A stretch of DNA of 64,000 nucleotides from Cellulomonas alba (GCF_030362835.1 NZ_JAUCGQ010000001.1:2707461-2771460), one strand, 5' to 3'; counted from the stretch's first letter, positions 18,838 through 27,906 are shown. Notes: a model not told the origin generated them from the letters alone. A program made the numbers and translations.

Positions 18838-20103
18838 TCAGCGCCGTGCGGCCCAGGCGTGCAGCCGGTCGACGGCCTCGACGAGCACGTCCTCGCGCTT
18901 GACGAACGTGAACCGCACCCACGACCGCAGCGCGCCGTCGACGTCCGAGCCCGGCCGCGTGAACGCCGACACGGGAACCCCGACGACGCCCGCGAGCCCG
19001 GGCAGCGCGTGGCACAGCTCCGCCCCGTCCGCGAACCCGAGCGGTGCGGCGTCCGCGAGCACGAAGTAGGTGCCGTCGGGCCGCGCGACGGCGAACCCCG
19101 CGTCCGCGAGCCCGGCGCAGAGCAGGTCGCGCCGCTCGGCGAGGGACGCCGCGAGCTCGTCGACCCACGCCGCGACGCCCGGGTCGGTCAGCGCGAACGC
19201 GACCGCGGGCTGCAGCGGCGCCGCCGACACGTACGTGAGGAACTGCTTGACGGTCCGCACGGCGACGACGAGCTCCGCGGGACCGGTGACCCAGCCGACC
19301 TTCCACCCCGTGAACGAGAACGTCTTGCCCGCCGACGAGATCGTCAGCGTGCGCCCCGCCATCCCGGGGAGCGTCGCGACGGGCACGTGCTCCGGTCGGG
19401 ACCCGTCGGCGCGCGCGAGCGTCAGGTGCTCGTAGACCTCGTCGGTGACGACGACGGCGTCGTGCCGGACGGCGAGCCGCGCGATCGCCTCGAGCTCGGA
19501 GCGGGTCAGCACCGCGCCCGTCGGGTTGTGCGGCGTGTTGACGAGCACGACGCGCGTCCGGTCGGTGAACGCCGACTCGAGCGCGTCGAGGTCCAGCCGG
19601 AACCCGTCGGACGTCGCGACCAGCGGCGCGGTCGTGTGCCGCGCGCCGGCCATGGCGATCACCGCGGCGTACGAGTCGTAGAACGGCTCGAGCGTCAGCA
19701 CCTCGTCGCCCGGGCCGGCCAGCGCGAGCACCGCGGCCGCGATCGCCTCGGTCGCTCCCGCGGTGACGAGCACCTCGGTGTCGGCGTCGACGTCGAGCCC
19801 GTAGTGGCGCGCCTGATGGGCCGCCACCGCCGCGCGGAGCTCCGGGATCCCGGGCCCCGGCGGGTACTGGTTGGCGCCCGAGGCGAGCGCGTGGGCGGCG
19901 GCCGCGAGCACCGACGCCGGCCCGTCGACGTCGGGGAAGCCCTGGCCGAGGTTGACGGCGCCGGTCCGCGTCGCGAGCGCGGACATCTCCGCGAAGATGG
20001 TGGCGCGCACCGTGCCGTCGCCGGCCAGCAGCCCGGTGGCCGCGGCGACCTCGCGCCAGCGCGGCTCGGCGGGGGAGTGCTCGGGCAGGTGGCGGGCCGT
20101 CAT
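18838..20103 (-). CDS. Class I/II pyridoxal-phosphate aminotransferase (DapC/kynurenine aminotransferase-like)
   Basis: 421 residues, fold type I. Visible: NLGQGFPDVDGP near the start, NQYPPGPGIPELR, TAGATEAIAA, the substrate-binding NTPHNPTGAV, DEVYEHL, and the PLP-lysine in SSAGKTFSFTGWKVGW. This motif set is shared by kynurenine/glutamine transaminases and by actinobacterial N-succinyldiaminopimelate aminotransferases (DapC); in this group it is often annotated DapC, which would serve lysine and cell wall synthesis. The exact substrate cannot be decided from sequence. The ATG at 20103 begins the homologous part. Confidence 0.88.
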   Translation of the reverse strand: MTARHLPEHSPAEPRWREVAAATGLLAGDGTVRATIFAEMSALATRTGAVNLGQGFPDVDGPASVLAAAAHALASGANQYPPGPGIPELRAAVAAHQARHYGLDVDADTEVLVTAGATEAIAAAVLALAGPGDEVLTLEPFYDSYAAVIAMAGARHTTAPLVATSDGFRLDLDALESAFTDRTRVVLVNTPHNPTGAVLTRSELEAIARLAVRHDAVVVTDEVYEHLTLARADGSRPEHVPVATLPGMAGRTLTISSAGKTFSFTGWKVGWVTGPAELVVAVRTVKQFLTYVSAAPLQPAVAFALTDPGVAAWVDELAASLAERRDLLCAGLADAGFAVARPDGTYFVLADAAPLGFADGAELCHALPGLAGVVGVPVSAFTRPGSDVDGALRSWVRFTFVKREDVLVEAVDRLHAWAARR

Positions 20104-20150
20104 GCCGCGAGGATAGGCGCGCGCCGACGCGCGCCCGGGGGCGCTGCGCG

Positions 20151-20279
20151 TCAGGCGCCGAAGCCCGAGGCGGCCATCAGCCCGACGGCCACCAGGACGG
20201 CGATCGACGCCCACGCGCACACGACCCACCACTCGGTGTGGTGGCGCCGCAGCTCGCGGTTCGCCTGACGATCGGCCAT
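20151..20279 (-). CDS. 42-residue single-helix membrane protein, unknown
   Basis: A short frame with an ATG at 20279 and a TGA at 20151. The first 15 residues are hydrophilic and basic (ADRQANRELRRHH), followed by one hydrophobic helix (VVCAWASIAVLVAVGLMAA). No family is recognised. It lies 47 nt upstream of the aminotransferase on the same strand. Base use at third codon positions is GC-rich like true genes here, and it fills a gap that otherwise has no content. No clear ribosome site. Confidence 0.55.
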   Translation of the reverse strand: MADRQANRELRRHHTEWWVVCAWASIAVLVAVGLMAASGFGA

Positions 20280-20389
20280 ACCTAGAAGATCGGCAGCGCA
20301 CGGCGCACGGACAACGAGCCGCGCCGAACACCCGGGAATTCACCCTTGCGGGCGAACCGTGCCGCACGGCCGCCGGGACGGCCCGCGCG

Positions 20390-20914
20390 TCAGGACTGCG
20401 CGGACTGCAGGTCGTCGCTGAGCTGCTGCAGCCCCTGCGCGAGCTTGTCGAGCGCTGAGGCCGCGGCACCCGACGCGGTGGTCGCCGCGTCGCTGACCTT
20501 CTGCTTGGCGGTGTCGACCTTCGCGCGCGCTGCCGCCAGGTCGTCCTTCGCGCCCTGCGCGTTCGACTTCGCCTCGTCCAGCGCGGACTGCGCCTGCGTC
20601 GCCGCGGCCTTCGCGTCGCTCACGGCCTGCGCCGCGTTCGCCTGCGCGCTCGCGGACAGCGACGAGAGCTGGTTCTGCGCGTCGTCCGCCTTGCTCTGGA
20701 CGTCCGAGAGCTTCGCCTTCGCCTCGTCGAGCGCGGCCTTGGCGTTCGCCGCCGCCGAGCTCGCCGCCGCGGCCACGGAGCTCGCCTTCGACTTGGCGTC
20801 CTGCACGTCGGACGACGAGCAGCCGGTGAGCGCCAGGCCGCCGGCGACCGCGAGGGCGCCGAGCGCGAGCACGCGACGGGAGGGGCGACGGAAGGAGGCG
20901 CGCGTCTGGACCAT
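20390..20914 (-). CDS. Alanine-rich coiled-coil lipoprotein
   Basis: 174 residues. A basic n-region (RRPSRRVLAL) and hydrophobic core end in the lipobox LALTGC, so the mature protein is lipid-anchored on the outside of the membrane. The rest (about 145 residues) is Ala/Lys/Asp/Gln/Ser-rich with continuous heptads and no prolines, so a long coiled coil is expected. No enzymatic motif. Similar small Lpp-like or apolipoprotein-like proteins act as structural envelope parts, but nothing specific can be said. The ATG at 20914 follows a GGGGGG-rich site; one at 20923 is an alternative. Confidence 0.75.
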   Translation of the reverse strand: MVQTRASFRRPSRRVLALGALAVAGGLALTGCSSSDVQDAKSKASSVAAAASSAAANAKAALDEAKAKLSDVQSKADDAQNQLSSLSASAQANAAQAVSDAKAAATQAQSALDEAKSNAQGAKDDLAAARAKVDTAKQKVSDAATTASGAAASALDKLAQGLQQLSDDLQSAQS

Positions 20915-20973
20915 GCCCCCCATCGTCGCGGACGAGGCGGACCCGGGCGACCCGGCGACCGGGCCCGGACAGG

Positions 20974-21018
20974 CCGACGCCCCGTCCGGCTGAGCACCAG
21001 GCCAGGACGGGGCGTCGG
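20974..21018 (-). terminator. Hairpin terminator downstream of adhE
   Basis: A perfect 14-bp inverted repeat (20974-20987 with 21005-21018) with a 17-nt loop lies about 60 nt past the adhE stop and before the lipoprotein gene on the same strand. Confidence 0.7.
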
Positions 21019-21079
21019 TTGCGAGCAGCGGCGGCGGCCTCGTGGGGGAGGGCCCGGACCGCACCGCCTCAGGAGGCGG

Positions 21080-23830
21080 TCAGTCCTCCGGCTGCTCGCT
21101 GCGGCGGGAACGGACGTCCTCCAGCGACGTGCCGTAGTAGGCCGCGGTCATCAGGTCCTTCATGTCGTCGATCATCGGCATGCGCGGGTTCGCAGGCGCG
21201 CACTGGTCCTCGTAGGCGCCCATCGCGACCTCGTCGAGGCGCGCGATGAACTCCTGCTCCGACACGCCCTGCGCCTGGAACGACGACGGGATGCCGACCT
21301 TCGAGCGCAGCGCCTCGACGGCGAGCGCGTACGACTCGACGCCCTCCTGCGGGGTCGAGGCCGGCAGGCCGAGCATCTGCGCGATCTGCTGGAACCGCTC
21401 GGGGGCGACGTAGTGCTCGTACTTCGGCCAGCTCGTGAGCTTGGTCGGGACGGTGCCGTTGTAGCGGATCACGTGCGGGAGCAGCGTGGCGTTCGTCCGG
21501 CCGTGCACCAGGTGGTACGTCGAGCCGACGACGTGCGCCATCGCGTGCACGATGCCGAGGAACGCGTTGCCGAAGCTCATCCCCGCGATCGTCCCGGCGT
21601 TGTGCATCTTCTCCCGCGCGTCCTTGGTCGCCGGGTCGTTCGGGTCGCCGTTCACCGACTGCGCGAGGTTGTCGAAGATCAGGCGGATCGCCTGCAGCGC
21701 CATGCCGTCGGTGAAGTCGTTGGCGTACACCGAGACGAACGCCTCGGTCGCGTGCGTCAGCGCGTCGAAGCCCGAGTCCGCGGCCAGCGAGGCCGGCATC
21801 TTGGACGTCAGGACGGGGTCGATGATCGCGACGCTCGGGGTCAGCGCGTAGTCGGCCAGCGGGTACTTCTTGCCCGCGTCCGGGTCGCTGATGACGGCGA
21901 ACGGCGTGACCTCGGCGCCCGTGCCCGACGTGGTCGGGATGCAGACGAGCTGCGCGAGCTCGCCGAGCACCGGGAACTTGAACGCACGCTTGCGCACGTC
22001 GAAGAACTTCTGCTTGAGGTCCGAGAAGTTGATCTCGGGGTGCTCGTACAGGAGCCACATGACCTTCGCGGCGTCCATCGGCGAGCCACCGCCGAGCGCG
22101 ATGATCGTGTCGGGCCGGAAGTGGCGCATCTGCGCGGCGCCGGCCTGGACCGTGCGGACCGACGGCTCGGGCTCGACCTGGTCGATGATCTGCAGCGCCA
22201 CGTTGTTCGAGCGGCGGCGCAGGACGTCGATGACCTTGTCGACGAAGCCGAGGGTCGTCATGGTCGCGTCCGTGACGATCGTGACGCGCTCGACGTCCGC
22301 CATGTCGGACAGGTAGCGGATCGCGTTCGGCTCGAAGTACGTCTTCGCCGGGACCTTGAACCACTGCAGGTTGTTGTTGCGTCGACCGACGCGCTTGACG
22401 TTGATGAGGTTCACCGCCGAGACGTTGTTGGACACCGAGTTGTGCCCGTACGACCCGCAGCCGAGCGTCAGCGACGGGATGAACGCGTTGTAGATGTCGC
22501 CGATCCCGCCGAGCGAGCTCGGGGCGTTCTCGATGATCCGGACGGCCTTGACGCGGCTGCCGAACTCCTGGGTCAGCGCGTGGTCGCGCGTGTGGATCGC
22601 GGCGCTGTGGCCCAGGCCGTCGAACTCGACCATCTGATCGGCGAGCGCGATGCCCTGCTCGGTCGTCGCGGCGTGCAGCACCGCGAGCACCGGCGCGAGC
22701 TTCTCGCGCGTCAGCGGCTCGTGCGGGCCGACGCCCGACACCTCGGCGAGGATGATCGACGTGTCCGCCGGGACCGTGAAGCCGGCCTTCTCGGCGATCC
22801 ACTGCGGGCTCTGGCCGACGACGGTCGGGTTGAGCTTCGCGTCGGCGCAGTTCGAGCCCTGCGCGTCGACGCCGAAGATGAACTGCTCGAGCATCGCCTT
22901 CTCCGCCGGCGAGGCGAGGTAGGCGTGCAGGTGCGTGAACTCGGCGAGGGCCTCGTCGTAGATGACGTCGTCGATGATGACGGCCTGCTCCGACGCGCAG
23001 ATCATGCCGTTGTCGAACGCCTTCGAGAGCACGACGTCGTTGACTGCGCGCTTCAGCTTGGCGCTCTTCTCGATGTAGGCCGGGACGTTGCCGGCACCGA
23101 CGCCGAGCGCCGGCTTGCCGCACGAGTAGGCCGCGCGGACCATGCCGTTGCCGCCGGTCGCGAGGATCGTGGCGACGCCCGGGTGGTTCATCAGCGCGTT
23201 CGTCGCGCCGATCGAGGGCACCTCGATCCACTGGATGCAGTGCTCGGGCGCACCCGCCGCGACGGCCGCGTCACGCACGACCTTGGCCGCGGCGACCGAC
23301 GACTTCTGAGCGTTCGGGTGGAACGCGAAGACGATCGGGTTGCGCGTCTTGAGCGCGATGAGGCTCTTGAAGATCGCGGTCGACGTCGGGTTCGTCACCG
23401 GCGTGATGCCCGCGACGACGCCGACGGGCTCGGCGATCTCGGTGATGCCGCGGATCTCGTCGACCCCGATGACGCCGACCGTCTTGAGGTCCGCCATCGA
23501 GTTCGTCACGTGCTCGCACGCGAAGATGTTCTTGACGGCCTTGTCCTCGAAGACGCCGCGGCCGGTCTCCTCGACGGCCAGCTTGGCGAGCACGCCGTGC
23601 TGGTCGAGCGCCGCGACGGCGCCCTTCTTGACGAAGCGGTCGACGTCCTCCTGCGTCATCGACTGGTACTCGGCGAGCGCCTTCGAGGCGTTCTCGACGA
23701 GCTGGTCGACGGCGGTGGCGATCTCGGCCTCGGTCTGCGCGGGGGCCTTCGCGGGCGCGACGGCGACGGCGGCCGCGGCGTCGGCGGCGGGCTTGCGGGT
23801 CTTGCGGGGCGTGCTCTCGGTGGTGGTCAC
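21080..23830 (-). CDS. adhE: Bifunctional acetaldehyde-CoA / alcohol dehydrogenase
   Basis: 916 residues, close to the typical AdhE length plus an Ala/Lys/Pro-rich start of about 30. It reduces acetyl-CoA to acetaldehyde and then ethanol with NADH during fermentation. The N-terminal aldehyde dehydrogenase half has ATGGNGMVRAAYSCGKPALG (NAD-binding region) and the catalytic Cys in GMICASEQ. The C-terminal iron-dependent alcohol dehydrogenase half, from about residue 470, has GGGSPMDAAKVMW, TTSGTGAEVTPFAV and His-rich metal-binding segments (MAHVVGSTYHLVHG). GTG start. Suggests a facultatively fermentative organism. The 179-nt upstream region shows no clear Rex box. Confidence 0.97.
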   Translation of the reverse strand: MTTTESTPRKTRKPAADAAAAVAVAPAKAPAQTEAEIATAVDQLVENASKALAEYQSMTQEDVDRFVKKGAVAALDQHGVLAKLAVEETGRGVFEDKAVKNIFACEHVTNSMADLKTVGVIGVDEIRGITEIAEPVGVVAGITPVTNPTSTAIFKSLIALKTRNPIVFAFHPNAQKSSVAAAKVVRDAAVAAGAPEHCIQWIEVPSIGATNALMNHPGVATILATGGNGMVRAAYSCGKPALGVGAGNVPAYIEKSAKLKRAVNDVVLSKAFDNGMICASEQAVIIDDVIYDEALAEFTHLHAYLASPAEKAMLEQFIFGVDAQGSNCADAKLNPTVVGQSPQWIAEKAGFTVPADTSIILAEVSGVGPHEPLTREKLAPVLAVLHAATTEQGIALADQMVEFDGLGHSAAIHTRDHALTQEFGSRVKAVRIIENAPSSLGGIGDIYNAFIPSLTLGCGSYGHNSVSNNVSAVNLINVKRVGRRNNNLQWFKVPAKTYFEPNAIRYLSDMADVERVTIVTDATMTTLGFVDKVIDVLRRRSNNVALQIIDQVEPEPSVRTVQAGAAQMRHFRPDTIIALGGGSPMDAAKVMWLLYEHPEINFSDLKQKFFDVRKRAFKFPVLGELAQLVCIPTTSGTGAEVTPFAVISDPDAGKKYPLADYALTPSVAIIDPVLTSKMPASLAADSGFDALTHATEAFVSVYANDFTDGMALQAIRLIFDNLAQSVNGDPNDPATKDAREKMHNAGTIAGMSFGNAFLGIVHAMAHVVGSTYHLVHGRTNATLLPHVIRYNGTVPTKLTSWPKYEHYVAPERFQQIAQMLGLPASTPQEGVESYALAVEALRSKVGIPSSFQAQGVSEQEFIARLDEVAMGAYEDQCAPANPRMPMIDDMKDLMTAAYYGTSLEDVRSRRSEQPED

Positions 23831-23983
23831 CGTGTGTCTCCCAGGGTTGCGAGGTGAACGGACCGGGTCGGCTGGAGCGCCATCGGTCCGCTGGGAAAGA
23901 CGCTATTGAGCCGGGTCCTGGGATGATTGGGGCCAAGGTCCTGACTTGCGGGAACACCGCTCGCGGGCGCGTTCCGGCGCTCC

Positions 23984-24002
23984 GGCCGAGGGACCTTCGG
24001 CC
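23984..24002 (-). terminator. Short hairpin downstream of the Na+/H+ antiporter gene
   Basis: GGCCGAGGGACCTTCGGCC is nearly self-complementary and lies just past the antiporter stop, before the adhE promoter region. The stem is short, so its role as terminator is only likely. Confidence 0.4.
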
Positions 24003-24009
24003 CCTCGCG

Positions 24010-25722
24010 TCAGTCCGCGGCGCGCTGGAGCCAGGACGACGAGAGCGACTCGTCCTCGAGGTCGAGCTCGCGCATCATGCGCCGCATCACGGCCTCGTCG
24101 AGGTCGCCCGCGTCGCGGTGCTGCATGAGCACCTCGCGCTGCGCGGCCACGATCTCGCGGCGCAGCCGCAGCCGGCGCCGGCCCTCCTCGACCGTCGGGA
24201 GCGAGCCGGTCGCCGGGCGGCCCTCGACGCCGAGCCCGCGGTGGCTCTCGGCGACGTCGACGTGGTCCGGCAGGATGTCCTCGGCCTGCTCGGGCGCGAG
24301 GATGACGGCCGCCGCGGCGGCGCGGCCGCGCCACATGGCGGACAGCCGCTCGATGGTCGAGTCGGCGCGTTCGGAGCCCATGAGCCGCGTCCACTCGGGG
24401 CGCTGCTTCTCGAGCACGCGCTGCACCGCGTCGGCAGTCGCGACGCGCATCGCCGCCTCCTGCGCCGCGTCGGCCGCCTCCTCCTGGCCCGAGCCGACCC
24501 CGAGGCGCGTGATGACCCACGGCAGCGACAGCCCCTGCAGCAGCAGCGTGCCGATCGCGACCGTGTACGCCACGAGCTGCAGCGTCGCGCGCTCCGGGAA
24601 CGGTGCGCCGTTCGCTGTCGCCGGGATCGCCGCGGCCGCCGCGAGCGTGACGACGCCGCGCATGCCCGCCCACGAGACGACGGCCTGCTCGCGGGCCGAC
24701 AGCCGGTCCGCGACGCTCCGGTGGCTGCCGCGCAGGCGCAGGTTGTCGTACCAGCTCGTGCCGAACACGTAGAGCGGGCGCACCAGCAGCGCGACGAGGA
24801 GCACCACGAGCGACAGCTCGACACCGTGCCGCAGCCCCTCGTGCGAGTCGATGACGTCGCGCACGACCCACGGCAGCTGGACGCCGATCAGCGCGAACGT
24901 GAACGACTCGAGCAGCAGGTCGAGCGTCGACCAGATCGGCTCCTCGAACAGCCGCGTGGCGTAGCCGGCGCGCGGCGCGGTGTGGCCGAGGTAGAGCCCG
25001 GCCGTGACGACCGCGAGCACCCCGGAGCCGCGCACGTGCTCCGCGACCCAGTACGCCGCGAACGGCGTCAGCAGCCCGATCGCCGACGCGACCACCGGGT
25101 CGTCGACCCGCATGCGCCCGGCGTGCACGACCCAGCCGAGCACGAGCCCGACCGCGACGCCGACCACCACCGCGAGCCCGAACGTCGTCAGCCCCTCGCC
25201 GAGCGCCCAGCCCCCCGTCGCGGCGCCCGCGAGCGCGACCTTGTACAGCGTCAGCGATGTCGCGTCGTTGATGAGGCTCTCGCCCGAGAGCACGGTCATC
25301 ACGCGGCGAGGCAGCCCCAGACGACGGCCCACCGCGGTCGCGGCGACCGCGTCCGGGGGGGCCACGACCGCGCCGAGCACGAGCGCGACCGCGAACGGCG
25401 CCTTCGGCTCGAGCCACCAGAACACGAGCGCGACGGCGGTGGCGCTGACGAGCACGAGCCCGACGCCGAGCCGCGTGATCGAGTTCAGCGACGCGCGGAA
25501 GTCGCGGTAGGAGCTCTGCAGCGCGGCCGAGTACAGCAGCGGTGGCAGCACGAGCTCGAGCAGCAGCTCGGAGTCGATCTCGTAGCGCGGCACGAACGGC
25601 AGGAACGAGACGGCGAGCGCCACGCCCGTGACGACGAGCGGCGACGACCACCCGCGCTGCCGGCAGACCGCCGCGACGAGTACCGCGCCGGCCACGAGCA
25701 CGAAGATCTCGACCTGGTGCAC
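24010..25722 (-). CDS. CPA1-type Na+/H+ antiporter (NhaP-like)
   Basis: 570 residues with about twelve membrane segments in the first 410 residues. Antiporter core signs: PPLLYSAALQSSYRDFR, GAVVAPPDAVAA with the Pro-Pro-Asp pair, SGESLINDATSL with the ND ion-binding pair, and SWAGMRGVVTLAAA with the conserved Arg. A cytoplasmic C-terminal tail of about 150 residues, rich in Arg, Glu and Ala, probably regulates activity. The GTG at 25722 follows GGGAGG and precedes the first helix (HQVEIFVLVAGAVL). Role: sodium and pH homeostasis. Divergent from the PfpI gene. Confidence 0.92.
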   Translation of the reverse strand: MHQVEIFVLVAGAVLVAAVCRQRGWSSPLVVTGVALAVSFLPFVPRYEIDSELLLELVLPPLLYSAALQSSYRDFRASLNSITRLGVGLVLVSATAVALVFWWLEPKAPFAVALVLGAVVAPPDAVAATAVGRRLGLPRRVMTVLSGESLINDATSLTLYKVALAGAATGGWALGEGLTTFGLAVVVGVAVGLVLGWVVHAGRMRVDDPVVASAIGLLTPFAAYWVAEHVRGSGVLAVVTAGLYLGHTAPRAGYATRLFEEPIWSTLDLLLESFTFALIGVQLPWVVRDVIDSHEGLRHGVELSLVVLLVALLVRPLYVFGTSWYDNLRLRGSHRSVADRLSAREQAVVSWAGMRGVVTLAAAAAIPATANGAPFPERATLQLVAYTVAIGTLLLQGLSLPWVITRLGVGSGQEEAADAAQEAAMRVATADAVQRVLEKQRPEWTRLMGSERADSTIERLSAMWRGRAAAAAVILAPEQAEDILPDHVDVAESHRGLGVEGRPATGSLPTVEEGRRRLRLRREIVAAQREVLMQHRDAGDLDEAVMRRMMRELDLEDESLSSSWLQRAAD

Positions 25723-25770
25723 GGGCCTCCCGGTACGACCGCTGCGGTGCCTCGCTCGCAACGTAAGGAC

Positions 25771-25803
25771 CGCGGGCACCTGCCGCAACACCGGGTGCCC
25801 GCG
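25771..25803. other. Inverted repeat in the antiporter/PfpI divergent gap
   Basis: A perfect 10-bp inverted repeat (CGCGGGCACC at 25771-25780 with its complement at 25794-25803) and a 13-nt spacer. It lies in the 174-nt region between two divergent genes, so an operator is more likely than a terminator. Confidence 0.35.
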
Positions 25804-25896
25804 CGGTCTCGCGGGTGTCGTGCCTACGGTGGTCGGGCGCTGAGGCACCCGGCGCGACCCGACGGAGCGCGGCCGTCGCCGCGCACGGAGGCAACC

Positions 25897-26475
25897 ATGG
25901 CTGACGCACCCCTCACCGGTCGCCGCGTTCTCGCGGTCGTGACGAACTACGGCGTCGAGCAGGACGAGCTCGTCGTCCCGGTCGAGCACCTGCGCGACGA
26001 GGGCGTCGACGTGACGATCGCGGCCGTCGAGGCCGCGCCCGTCCAGACGCTCGTCGGCGACAAGGATCCGGGCCGCACGGTCCGGCCCGACCGGACCCTC
26101 GCCGAGGTCGCAGCCGCCGAGTTCGACGCGCTGCTCGTCCCCGGCGGCACGATCAACGCCGACACGCTGCGGCGCGACGAGAACGCCGTCGCGATCGCGC
26201 GCGCCTTCGCCGCGGCGGGCCGGCCGGTGGCCGCGATCTGCCACGGGCCGTGGCTGCTCGTCGAGGCGGGCGTGCTGGGCGGCGTGACGCTCACGTCGTA
26301 CCCGTCGCTCCAGACCGACATCCGCAACGCCGGCGCCGCCGAGTGGCGCGACGCCGAGGTCGTGACGGACGACGCCGGCGGGTTCCCGCTGGTCACGTCG
26401 CGCAACCCCGGCGACCTGCCGGCCTTCACCGCGGCGCTCGACCGGGTGCTCAGCGCACAGGTCGTCCGCAGCTGA
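25897..26475 (+). CDS. DJ-1/PfpI family protein
   Basis: 192 residues. Flavodoxin-like glutamine amidotransferase-type fold with the nucleophile-elbow Cys115 in AICHGPW and an upstream acidic residue in VVPVEHLRDEG. Family members are reported as peptidases, glyoxalases or deglycases linked to stress; which applies here cannot be read from sequence. Close relatives with the VVTNYGVEQDELVVP start are the YhbO/PfpI type. The ATG at 25897 follows GGAGG 6 nt upstream. Confidence 0.9.
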   Translation: MADAPLTGRRVLAVVTNYGVEQDELVVPVEHLRDEGVDVTIAAVEAAPVQTLVGDKDPGRTVRPDRTLAEVAAAEFDALLVPGGTINADTLRRDENAVAIARAFAAAGRPVAAICHGPWLLVEAGVLGGVTLTSYPSLQTDIRNAGAAEWRDAEVVTDDAGGFPLVTSRNPGDLPAFTAALDRVLSAQVVRS

Positions 26476-26573
26476 GCGAACCGCTCCCGGGGCAGCCGCG
26501 CAGCCACTACCATCCGGGTGCCCGGTCACCCGCCGGTGCGCAGTCGGCACCACACGGTGACAGGGAGCGAACG

Positions 26574-27155
26574 ATGAGCGACGCCTACGGCCAGCAGAAC
26601 CAGCCCGCGACGACCCCGGGCTGGCCGCCCGCGGCCGGCCCGGGGGCCCCCTCGGCGCCGGAGTACCCGGCGACCCCCGGCTACCCGGCCAACCCGGGCC
26701 AGCCCGGGCCGGGCGAGGGCTTCTCCGCGGCACCGGCGCCGTACGCGGGCTACCCGCAGACCGGGGCGCCGGTCGGGTACGCGCAGCCGGGCGAGGTCGC
26801 CGCCTACCCGCAGCCGGGCCAGTACCCCGCGTACCCGCAGCCGGGCCAATACCCCGCGTACCCGCAGCCCGGCGCCTACGCTCCCGGAGCGCAGCCGTTC
26901 CTGGGCGAGAAGCCGAAGAACGGGCTTGCGACGGGGGCGCTCGTCGCCGGCATCGCGGTCGTCGTCATCCTCGCGTGGTTCGGCTTCGCGATCGCCTCGG
27001 CGCTCGCCATCTTCCTCAGCGTCCGCGCGATCAAGCGCGCCAACGAGATCAAGCGCAGCGGCTACCCGCAGGCCGTGGGCATGACGCGCGCGCTGATCGG
27101 CCTCGCGTTCTCCGCGATCGGGCTCATCTTCTACGTCCTGTCGTTCACGGCCTGA
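26574..27155 (+). CDS. DUF4190-like membrane protein with Pro/Gly/Tyr-rich N-terminus
   Basis: 193 residues. The first about 115 are a low-complexity Pro, Gly, Ala, Tyr and Gln tail with AYPQPGQYP-type repeats. Two hydrophobic segments follow (LVAGIAVVVILAWFGFAIAS and LIGLAFSAIGLIFYVLSF) separated by a basic loop (IKRANEIKRSGY). This two-helix hairpin with a disordered proline-rich front is common in actinobacterial DUF4190-type proteins of unknown role. ATG behind AGGGAGC. The repeated tail is likely cytoplasmic and could bind partner proteins; that is inference. Confidence 0.75.
   Translation: MSDAYGQQNQPATTPGWPPAAGPGAPSAPEYPATPGYPANPGQPGPGEGFSAAPAPYAGYPQTGAPVGYAQPGEVAAYPQPGQYPAYPQPGQYPAYPQPGAYAPGAQPFLGEKPKNGLATGALVAGIAVVVILAWFGFAIASALAIFLSVRAIKRANEIKRSGYPQAVGMTRALIGLAFSAIGLIFYVLSFTA
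26805..26876 (+). repeat. 27-bp in-frame tandem repeat (two full copies and a partial)
   Basis: Units at 26805-26831 and 26832-26858 differ at one base, and a partial third runs to about 26876. Each encodes nine residues (YPQPGQYPA). It lies in the disordered tail of the membrane protein gene and is prone to copy-number change. Confidence 0.85.
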
Positions 27156-27267
27156 GGGCCGGACGGGGGAACCCGGGACCAAGGTCGTTGCCGGGCGTCG
27201 TCGGCGGCGAGCAGAGTCGCCGGTGCGGCCACGAGCCGCGACCACGGACTCAATGAGGAGACCCCCC

Positions 27268-27426
27268 ATGGACCCCGACATCGTCGTCGCCGTCTACCGC
27301 TCGCAGGAGCGACTGCTCGAGGCGCGGCTGGAGCACCGTCGCACCCGGCTCGCCCGTGCCGCGCAGGTGCGGCCCGAGCGCCGCCGGCAGGTGCACGTGC
27401 GGCGCGCGGGGGTCAGCCGCCGCTAG
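27268..27426 (+). CDS. Small arginine-rich protein, unknown
   Basis: 52 residues, starting DPDIVVAVYRSQERLLEARLEHRR and ending in a very basic RR-rich tail. The ATG follows AGGAG at an ideal distance, which supports translation. No family is recognised. The positive charge suggests nucleic-acid or membrane-surface binding, but that is speculation. It ends next to a hairpin shared with the convergent small gene. Confidence 0.6.
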   Translation: MDPDIVVAVYRSQERLLEARLEHRRTRLARAAQVRPERRRQVHVRRAGVSRR

Positions 27427-27448
27427 AGGCCGAGCGGAACGTACTCGA

Positions 27449-27471
27449 GCCGACGGACGGGGTCCGTCGGC
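27449..27471. terminator. Hairpin between two convergent small genes
   Basis: A 10-bp perfect inverted repeat (27449-27458 with 27462-27471) with a 3-nt loop, placed between the stop codons at 27426 and 27481. Confidence 0.65.
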
Positions 27472-27480
27472 GCCGGCTCG

Positions 27481-27693
27481 TCAGCCCAGGAAACCGCCGG
27501 GACCGCCGCCCTGCATGCCCATGCGAATCCGGGTCTCGTTCTTCACGCCTTCGGAGCGCCGCTCCTGCTCGGCGACCGCCCGCGCGGCATGCGCCTGCTT
27601 CTCGCGCTGACGGCGGCTCTCCTCGTCGTCGAGGACGAGCCCACGCCGGGTCAGCGAACCGACGGCCTTGCGCAGAGCTCCACGGATCGTCAT
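27481..27693 (-). CDS. Small hydrophilic protein of unknown function
   Basis: 70 residues: basic N-terminus (TIRGALRKAVGSLTRRG), a charged helical middle (DDEESRRQREKQAHAARAVAEQERR) and a Met/Gly-rich tail (MGMQGGGPGGFLG). No membrane segment, no family recognised. The ATG at 27693 is the only good start. It follows tRNA-Arg on the same strand, 77 nt apart. Confidence 0.6.
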   Translation of the reverse strand: MTIRGALRKAVGSLTRRGLVLDDEESRRQREKQAHAARAVAEQERRSEGVKNETRIRMGMQGGGPGGFLG

Positions 27694-27770
27694 GGCTCAC
27701 ACTCTGGCCCGAGGCCCGGCGTCCGTCCATCGCCGCGCCGGGTGGGACGGGGTCGCGTGAGGGGTCCTGC

Positions 27771-27846
27771 TGGTGCCCGCGAAAGGACTCGAACCTTCGA
27801 CCTTCTGCTCCGGAGGCAGACGCTCTATCCACTGAGCTACGCGGGC
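27771..27846 (-). tRNA. tRNA-Arg (anticodon CCG)
   Basis: Full cloverleaf on the minus strand: acceptor GCCCGCG pairs with CGCGGGC, D arm GCTC...GAGC, anticodon stem TCTGC/GCAGA around loop CTCCGGA (anticodon CCG, reading CGG), and T arm with TTCGAGT. The discriminator A and CCA end are encoded (27771-27774). CGG is a frequent codon at this GC content. Confidence 0.95.
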
Positions 27847-27906
27847 GCGGTCCCCGAGACTACCAGCCATGACGCGGCCGGTCGGACCGGACCTCTGCCC
27901 GGGCGC

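Noticed and set aside
23831..24009. Rex redox box before adhE
   Set aside because: Searched both strands for TGTGAAC-type palindromes; only unpaired half-like stretches (GTTCAC) were seen.
26805..26876. Possible CRISPR-like array
   Set aside because: Units are directly adjacent without spacers and encode a Pro/Gly/Tyr repeat in a gene.
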